Shown here: positions 6,801 to 11,090 of the stretch, in pieces
Layout of the letters: every line of letters begins with the position of its first letter
How positions within the stretch are numbered: position 1 is the first letter of the stretch
Origin: Marvinbryantia sp964455335
Lineage (GTDB): Bacteria; Bacillota; Clostridia; Lachnospirales; Lachnospiraceae
DNA: 11,090 nucleotides
NCBI GenBank assembly: GCA_964455335.1
Contig: CAYVVW010000068.1
Location: 1 to 11,090 of the forward strand
Direction of reading: 5' to 3'
Position numbers and translations under genes: made by a program
The notes under the pieces: model-generated
What the model was told of the DNA's origin: nothing
The model's database searches: none
What the model saw: the letters and a program-made list of their open reading frames with translations, nothing else

Positions 6801-6931
6801 TCTCCGCGCAGCCGTGCTTGCCGGCACTCATACGCCGCCGCGCGTACGTCCTTCATACCTCGCCCGCGCCTTACGATTTCACCGTCCAGACTTCTCCGTG
6901 TTCCATCTTGCGCGTGCGCATTTCCGCCCCA

Positions 6932-8278
6932 CTACTCCATTGCTAATCCCCTGCGCACAAGCACGTCCGTGACTTTCTGGACATATGCCTCGCACAGGGA
7001 CTGGCTGGCCGCCTCCACCATCACGCGGATGAGCGGCTCGGTCCCGCTCATGCGCACGAGGATGCGCCCCTCGTCCCCCAGCTTGTGCTCGATGTCCGCG
7101 ATGACAGACAGCACCGCCTCGTCGTGCAAGGCCTCCTCTTTGTCGACCACGCGCACATTTTTCAAAAGCTGCGGGTAAATCTGCACTTCCCCCGCGATGG
7201 ATCCCAAAGTCACTTTTTGTTCCGTCAGCACTTCCATGACCATCAAAGAGGTGAGGATGCCATCCCCCGTGGTGGCGTGCTTGCTGAAAATGATATGCCC
7301 CGACTGCTCGCCCCCCAGGCAATAGCCGTTTTGCATCATGTTCTCGTAGACATACTTGTCGCCCACCTGTGTTTTCTCATAGGAAATGCCCGCGCGGTCA
7401 AAGGCCTTGTACAGCCCCAGGTTTGACATCACGGTCGTGACGACGGTGTCATTTTTGAGCTTGCCGCCCGCCTTCATGTACTTTCCGCAGACATACAAGA
7501 TCTTGTCGCCGTCCACCACCTCGCCATTTTCATCGACGGCAATGCAGCGATCTGCATCCCCGTCATAGGCAAAGCCCACGTCGAGTTTTTTCTCCCGCAC
7601 CAGCTGCTGCAGCCGCGCAATGTGCGTAGATCCGCAATTTTCATTGATGTTTGTGCCGTCCGGATCATTGTGGATGACATACGTTTTCGCGCCCAGCGCG
7701 TCAAAGACACTTTTCGCAATCGCGAACGCGCTGCCATTCGCGCAGTCCAAGCCCACGCGGTACTTTTTGAAAGAGCGCGTGGCGAGGGAAATCAGGTAGC
7801 CCGTGTAGCGGTTCCTGCCCGCCACATAGTCGATCGTGCGCCCGATATTTTCGCGCGTGGCGAGGGGAAGCTCCTCGATTTCCCCGTCGATATATTGCTC
7901 AATCTGATCTTCCACGCTGGCCTCCATCTTGGATCCATTGCGGTTGATCAGCTTGATGCCATTGTCATAGAACGGATTGTGGCTGGCGGAGATCATGATG
8001 CCGCAGTCAAAATCCTCCGTGCGCACCACATAAGATACGCTCGGCGTCGTAGTGACGTGCAAAAGGTACGCGTCCGCGCCCGACGCGGTCAGCCCTGCCA
8101 CCAGGGAATACTCAAACATATAGCTGCTTCTTCTCGTGTCCTTCCCGATGACGACCCTGGCCTTTTTCTCCCCGCCAAAATACCAGCCGAGAAAACGCCC
8201 GACCATAAATGCGTGGCTTACGTCCAGCTTCCTGTTTGCCTCCCCGCGAAACCCATCCGTGCCAAAATACTTGCCCAT
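6932..8278 (-). CDS. glmM: Phosphoglucosamine mutase
   Basis: It converts glucosamine-6-phosphate to glucosamine-1-phosphate, the step before UDP-GlcNAc and hence peptidoglycan. The product is 448 residues, standard for GlmM. It begins GKYFGTDGFRG, carries the phosphorylated active-site serine in SASHNP (Ser99), the Mg-binding loop DGDADR (239-244), the sugar-binding GEQSGH (323-328) and the C-terminal phosphate-binding RMSGTEPLIRV (409-419). GlmM rather than a phosphomannomutase is supported by length and by the sequence around these motifs. AAGGAG lies 6 nt before ATG 8278. It follows efp on the same strand after 115 bp containing a possible weak terminator, so expression may combine read-through with its own initiation. 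Confidence 0.96.
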   Translation of the reverse strand: MGKYFGTDGFRGEANRKLDVSHAFMVGRFLGWYFGGEKKARVVIGKDTRRSSYMFEYSLVAGLTASGADAYLLHVTTTPSVSYVVRTEDFDCGIMISASHNPFYDNGIKLINRNGSKMEASVEDQIEQYIDGEIEELPLATRENIGRTIDYVAGRNRYTGYLISLATRSFKKYRVGLDCANGSAFAIAKSVFDALGAKTYVIHNDPDGTNINENCGSTHIARLQQLVREKKLDVGFAYDGDADRCIAVDENGEVVDGDKILYVCGKYMKAGGKLKNDTVVTTVMSNLGLYKAFDRAGISYEKTQVGDKYVYENMMQNGYCLGGEQSGHIIFSKHATTGDGILTSLMVMEVLTEQKVTLGSIAGEVQIYPQLLKNVRVVDKEEALHDEAVLSVIADIEHKLGDEGRILVRMSGTEPLIRVMVEAASQSLCEAYVQKVTDVLVRRGLAME

Positions 8279-8355
8279 GCCATTCTCCTTTTTAATCATC
8301 CGCACGTCACTTTTTATGTTTTGTTTTATGCTCCCTCGCCCTTCTTTCACGCAAA

Positions 8356-8378
8356 GAGACGCCCACCCGCGGCGCCTC
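8356..8378 (-). terminator. Possible weak terminator or attenuator after efp
   Basis: On the minus strand GAGGCGCC, a 7-nt loop and GGCGTCTC form an eight-pair stem with one mismatch, 15 nt after the efp stop. Only three T residues follow, so efficient termination is doubtful. It may reduce rather than stop transcription into glmM. Confidence 0.35.
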
Positions 8379-8393
8379 CTGTCGTTTTCTTTC

Positions 8394-8951
8394 CTATACC
8401 CGAGAGAGATATTCGCCAGTGCGCGTGTCAATCTTGATCTTGTCACCCTGGCTCACAAACAGCGGCACATAGACGGTCGCGCCCGTCTCCACCACGGCCG
8501 GCTTTGTCGCGCCCTGCGCGGTGTCGCCCTTAAAGCCCGGCTCCGTCTCCGTAATCTCCAATTCCACAAACAGGGGCGGCTCGATGGCAAATACCTTGCC
8601 GTTGTAGGAGCAGACCTTGACCATATCGTTTTCCTTGACAAATTTTAAGGCGTCTCCCACGTCGCTCTCGCTTAGGGCAATCTGTTCATACGTCTCCACA
8701 TTCATGAAATGGTACAAGTCGCCGTCCGCGTACAAGTATTCCATGTCCACGCGGTCGATCCTCGCCGGCGGGAACTTCTCCGTTGGGCGGAAGGTCTTTT
8801 CCACCACGCCGCCGTTGATGACGTTTTTGAGCTTCGTGCGCACAAACGCGGCGCCCTTCCCCGGTTTCACGTGCTGGAACTCCAAAATCTGGTAAACGTT
8901 CCCATCGATCTCTAGCGTAATGCCATTGCGAAAATCTCCTGCTGAAATCAT
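8394..8951 (-). CDS. efp: Translation elongation factor P
   Basis: It binds the ribosome between the P and E sites and relieves stalling at consecutive prolines. The product is 185 residues, the standard length, with the KOW-like N-terminal domain (MISAGDFRNG, VKPGKGAAFVR) and OB-type domains ending in GEYLSRV. The functional loop tip PGKG has a lysine at position 32, the residue that is post-translationally modified in many bacteria. No modification enzyme is encoded nearby. GGAGG lies 10 nt before ATG 8951. The gene follows an Xaa-Pro peptidase gene, a pairing seen in many Firmicutes. A promoter at 9027-9055 gives it a leader of roughly 70 nt. Confidence 0.97.
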   Translation of the reverse strand: MISAGDFRNGITLEIDGNVYQILEFQHVKPGKGAAFVRTKLKNVINGGVVEKTFRPTEKFPPARIDRVDMEYLYADGDLYHFMNVETYEQIALSESDVGDALKFVKENDMVKVCSYNGKVFAIEPPLFVELEITETEPGFKGDTAQGATKPAVVETGATVYVPLFVSQGDKIKIDTRTGEYLSRV

Positions 8952-9026
8952 GTCCTTTTTTCCTCCTTGCGTGATGTCGGGGCAGACACATGCCGGCAAA
9001 ACCGCGCGCCCCGCAAACCTCGTTTC

Positions 9027-9055
9027 ATTGTATCTCACTTCCCCTTGCATTTCAA
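9027..9055 (-). promoter_or_regulatory. Sigma-A type promoter for efp
   Basis: On the minus strand TTGAAA (9050-9055) and TACAAT (9027-9032) are separated by exactly 17 bp. Each hexamer is one or two changes from consensus. The expected start near 9020 gives a leader of about 70 nt to the efp ATG. A short palindromic element (9064-9128) ends 8 bp upstream of the -35 box. Confidence 0.75.
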
Positions 9056-9063
9056 GGACAAAA

Positions 9064-9128
9064 TATGATGTTACGGTAAAAAGATGCCTACGGATTGTTT
9101 CGTGCTTCGCACTCCCACAATCCTACCC
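9064..9128. repeat. Short copy of the dispersed palindromic element
   Basis: It begins TATGATGTTACGGTAAAAAG and shares GCCTACGGATTG, TTTCGTGCTTCGC and CCACAATCCTACCC with the two arms of the 187-bp element at 10841-11027, but lacks that element's central part. It folds on itself: GGTA (9075-9078) with TACC, GGATTG (9092-9097) with CAATCC (9118-9123), and GTGC-TTC-GCAC (9102-9112) at the tip. It lies in the pepP-like/efp gap just upstream of the efp promoter. Confidence 0.75.
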
Positions 9129-9173
9129 GATATTTGCCGTTTGCGAAGGTAAGACGCCGCGAGAAAAGCTACC

Positions 9174-10241
9174 TTACACCTCGATCAATTCTTTCGGGGA
9201 ATGTGCCAGGTTCCGGCATCCGTCTCGCGTGACGGCGACCATGTCCTCGATGCGCACGCCGCCAAACCCCGGCAGGTAAATGCCCGGCTCAACCGTCACG
9301 ACCATGTTCGGCGAGAGCGTCTTGCCGCACGTGGACGACAGGCGCGGCTCTTCGTGGATGCGCAGCCCCACGCCATGCCCAAGCCCATGCCCGAAAGATT
9401 TCCCATAGCCCGCTTGTTCGATGACCGCGCGCGCCGCGCGATCCACGTCGCGGCAAACCTTTCCGGCCCTGCACGCCGCCAGCCCCTCCAGCTGTGCCTT
9501 ACGGACAATTTCGTAGATCTCTTTTTGTTTTTCGCTCGCCTTTCCGATGACGACCGTGCGCGTCATGTCCGAGCAATACCCCTCGTACACGCACCCAAAA
9601 TCCAGTGTCACAAAGTCGCCGTCTTGCAGCGTCCTGTTTGAAGGGATGGCGTGCGGCAGCGCGGCATTCGGGCCGGAGGCGACAATCGTCTCAAAACTGA
9701 TCGCTTCCGCGCCGTGCGTCTTGAGGAAATATTCCAATTCCGCCGCCACAAAAAGCTCCGTGATGCCCGGCCTTAGGACTTTCAAAATGTGGGCAAATGC
9801 CGCATCCCCGATCGCCTCCGCCTTTTCCAGCCGCTCGATTTCCCAATCCGCCTTCACGCAGCGGCAGGCATCCAGCTCATCCTCCAGCGCGATGGTGAGC
9901 CGCCCCTTGCACCATTTTTGCAATTCCTGGAAATCCCGATACCGCACGTGGGCGCCCTCAAACGCGACGCGCCCGGCGTGATCCTGCTCCATCAGATTTG
10001 CGAGCAGCTGCCCATATTTTTCGCCCGCGTGGATTTCCAGCACGTCAAATCCCGCAGCCTCGTCTTTTGCCTGTGCCGTGTAGCGCGAATCGGTCACAAG
10101 CGCCTTGCGCGCCCGCGAGAGGTACAGATACCCCGTCTCCCCGCGAAAGCCGCTCAAGTAACGCATATTTGCCCCATCCGACACAAGGAGCGCGTCCGCC
10201 CCCTTTTCTTCCATCAGTGCGTAAGCCTTTTCATAAAACAT
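9174..10241 (-). CDS. Xaa-Pro aminopeptidase-type M24 metallopeptidase
   Basis: A 355-residue cytoplasmic peptidase of the M24 family, expected to release an N-terminal residue next to proline. An N-terminal creatinase-type domain (about 1-130) precedes the pita-bread catalytic domain. All five metal ligands are visible: Asp214 (LDFG), Asp225 (SDMTR), His289 (GHGLGHGVGL), Glu318 (TVEPGIY) and Glu332 (VRIEDM). The length matches the short YqhT/PapA-like form found beside efp in Firmicutes. Substrate specificity is inferred from the family. ATG 10241 overlaps the end of aroK by 11 bp, suggesting translational coupling. A 222-bp gap with a repeat and a promoter separates it from efp. Confidence 0.93.
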   Translation of the reverse strand: MFYEKAYALMEEKGADALLVSDGANMRYLSGFRGETGYLYLSRARKALVTDSRYTAQAKDEAAGFDVLEIHAGEKYGQLLANLMEQDHAGRVAFEGAHVRYRDFQELQKWCKGRLTIALEDELDACRCVKADWEIERLEKAEAIGDAAFAHILKVLRPGITELFVAAELEYFLKTHGAEAISFETIVASGPNAALPHAIPSNRTLQDGDFVTLDFGCVYEGYCSDMTRTVVIGKASEKQKEIYEIVRKAQLEGLAACRAGKVCRDVDRAARAVIEQAGYGKSFGHGLGHGVGLRIHEEPRLSSTCGKTLSPNMVVTVEPGIYLPGFGGVRIEDMVAVTRDGCRNLAHSPKELIEV

Positions 10242-10737
10242 CCGTCTCCATCTCCTTTACCAATTCTTCGCATGTGCGCCCGTCCGTGTCCAATATCCGA
10301 TCCGCCGCCTGCTCGTATGCCGCCGATCGCCTCCGCAAAAGCTCGAAAACCGTCTCGGCCAGATCCCCGCCCTGCAATTTGGGGCGCGTCACATCACCCT
10401 TTAGGCGCGCGATCAGCGTTTCCGGCCGCGCCCGCAGATAGACCACCGTTCCCAGCTTTCGCATCAGATCCCGATTTTGCGCGCGCTCCGGCATCCCCCC
10501 GCCCGCGGCGACCACCATGCCCCCCTGCATTTCCAGAAGCTCCGCAAGGCAAGCGGTCTCCAAGTCGCGAAAATGCGGCTCCCCAAAGCGGGCGAACAGC
10601 GCGCTGACCGTCATCTTTTCCCGCGCTTCGAGATATTGGTCCGTGTCCAAAAAACGCAAGCCCGCGTCGTCCGCGAGCGCGCGCCCAACGGTCGTCTTTC
10701 CCGCTCCCATAAACCCAATCAAAACGAGATTTCGCAT
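10231..10737 (-). CDS. aroK: Shikimate kinase
   Basis: It phosphorylates shikimate with ATP, the fifth step of the shikimate pathway to chorismate. The product is 168 residues. Visible are the Walker A loop GFMGAGKTT (8-16), shikimate-binding Asp33 in LDTD, Arg57 in FRDLE, the GGG at 79-81 and the lid arginine Arg118 in DVTRPKL. I chose ATG 10737, which begins directly at MRNLVLIGFMG; the frame extends 35 codons upstream without family resemblance. A G-rich ribosome binding site precedes it. No other aromatic pathway gene is in the window. It is the first gene visible in a run with the M24 peptidase, efp and glmM. Confidence 0.95.
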   Translation of the reverse strand: MRNLVLIGFMGAGKTTVGRALADDAGLRFLDTDQYLEAREKMTVSALFARFGEPHFRDLETACLAELLEMQGGMVVAAGGGMPERAQNRDLMRKLGTVVYLRARPETLIARLKGDVTRPKLQGGDLAETVFELLRRRSAAYEQAADRILDTDGRTCEELVKEMETDVL

Positions 10738-10750
10738 GTGAACCCCCGCT

Positions 10751-10771
10751 CCTAGCCCGTCCGAAAACTGC
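10751..10771 (-). promoter_or_regulatory. Leader motif shared with hslO, upstream of aroK
   Basis: On the minus strand GCAGTTTTCGGACGGGCTAG leads into the GGAG before the aroK start at 10737. It matches the hslO leader at 3943-3962 apart from one substitution and one extra base. Its role is unknown. I found no convincing promoter between it and the repeat at 10841. Confidence 0.4.
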
Positions 10772-10840
10772 TGCCATCTTACACTTACAAAATGCACGTC
10801 TCGTTTTTCGGACAGTCTGCCCCGTCCTGTTGCCCGTGTC

Positions 10841-11027
10841 ATGATGCCAGGGTAAAAAGATACCTACGGATTGCTGCGGATTGTTTCGTGCTTCGCTGTC
10901 TACGCTTTGCTCCGGACTCATGCTGCTTACGCAGCGCAAATTTGGAGCAACAAGCGACAATACGAAAATCGTTTTGTCGTTTGCTGTAGACGTGTGCCAA
11001 ATCCCCACAATCCTACCCTAGCATCAT
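10841..11027. mobile_element. MITE-like non-coding foldback element (187 bp)
   Basis: The ends are imperfect inverted repeats: ATGATGCCAGGGTA (10841-10854) and the reverse complement of ATGATGCTAGGGTA (11014-11027), 13 of 14 matching. Further inverted pairs are nested inside: GGATTG (10868 and 10878) with CAATCC (11008-11013), GTCTAC (10898) with GTAGAC (10986), TTGCTCC (10907) with GGAGCAA (10944), and GCTGC-TTAC-GCAGC near 10922-10935. The segment 10948-10986 is an 18+3+18 nt hairpin with only two mispairs and one wobble. There is no reading frame and no clear target-site duplication. Related copies lie at 5384, 9064 and 11036. It is MITE-like by structure only; no transposase link is shown. 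Confidence 0.65.
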
Positions 11028-11035
11028 ACCATGTC

Positions 11036-11090
11036 ATGATACCAGGGTAGAAAGCCCTTTCCCACGACATGCTTGCATGTCGGTGGGGAC
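11036..11090. repeat. Start of a further palindromic element, cut by the window edge
   Basis: It starts ATGATACCAGGGTA, 8 nt after the previous element ends, and continues with CCCTTTCCCACGA as at 5384-5415. A strong stem-loop follows: GACATGC-TT-GCATGTC extended by a C-G pair and, past one bulged G, four more pairs (11061-11087). Eight bases before each adjacent element are similar (CCCGTGTC and ACCATGTC), so the two look like neighbouring units about 195 bp apart. The right end is outside the window. Confidence 0.6.

Noticed and set aside
8279..8340. A separate glmM promoter in the AT-rich stretch before its start
   Set aside because: Only poor hexamer pairs with 18-19 bp spacing are present; not enough to annotate.
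7622..8437. A 271-codon plus-strand frame opposite glmM and efp
   Set aside because: Shadow of two certain genes; no ribosome binding site or recognisable domain.
9145..9176. An intrinsic terminator after the M24 peptidase (AAGGTA with TACCTT)
   Set aside because: Six pairs across an 18-nt loop and no following T-run on the minus strand; too weak to call.
10772..10800. A promoter for aroK with -10 TAAGAT
   Set aside because: No acceptable -35 hexamer at 16-18 bp; the -10 match alone is not evidence.

Overview
The window is a bacterial chromosomal segment. All nine recognisable genes, plus one gene cut by the left edge, lie on the minus strand. The coding DNA is GC-rich. The gene set and protein sequences (Hsp33, a DegV-family protein, EF-P beside an Xaa-Pro peptidase, a COG2426-type small membrane protein, strong purine-rich ribosome binding sites) suggest a Gram-positive Clostridia-type anaerobe. 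That assignment is inference; there is no rRNA or other marker to fix it.

In transcription order, right to left. Positions 10738-11090 are non-coding and hold a MITE-like foldback element plus the start of a second copy. Then come aroK (shikimate kinase), overlapping an M24 Xaa-Pro peptidase gene; efp (elongation factor P), with its own well-formed sigma-A type promoter; and glmM (phosphoglucosamine mutase). A 318-bp gap with a 67-bp tandem duplication follows. The second run is a PLP aminotransferase, a COG2426/Sm_multidrug_ex membrane protein, a SAM methyltransferase, hslO (redox-regulated Hsp33 chaperone), nadE (glutamine-dependent NAD+ synthetase), a 594-bp gap and the 5' end of a DegV-family gene. 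The genes are ordinary housekeeping functions: aromatic amino acid, cell-wall and NAD precursors, translation and redox chaperoning. Apart from the well-known efp/peptidase pairing I see no shared pathway. No defence system, phage, CRISPR, IS transposase, rRNA or tRNA is visible.

The unusual content is between the genes. Five separate tandem repeats sit at gene borders, with unrelated sequences and periods of about 18-19, 37-40, 40-41, 67 and 69 bp. Two begin at or include a gene's stop codon (hslO, COG2426 gene). Two duplicate a Shine-Dalgarno plus ATG (hslO, aminotransferase). The largest, upstream of the DegV gene, lies in a 372-nt stretch with only one A on the plus strand. A family of dispersed palindromic elements with ends resembling ATGATRCCAGGG occurs at 5384, 9064, 10841 and 11036, and a diverged copy of the long element's interior lies at 706-790. 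A short leader motif is shared by hslO and aroK. These repeats, rather than any gene, are what deserves a second look.
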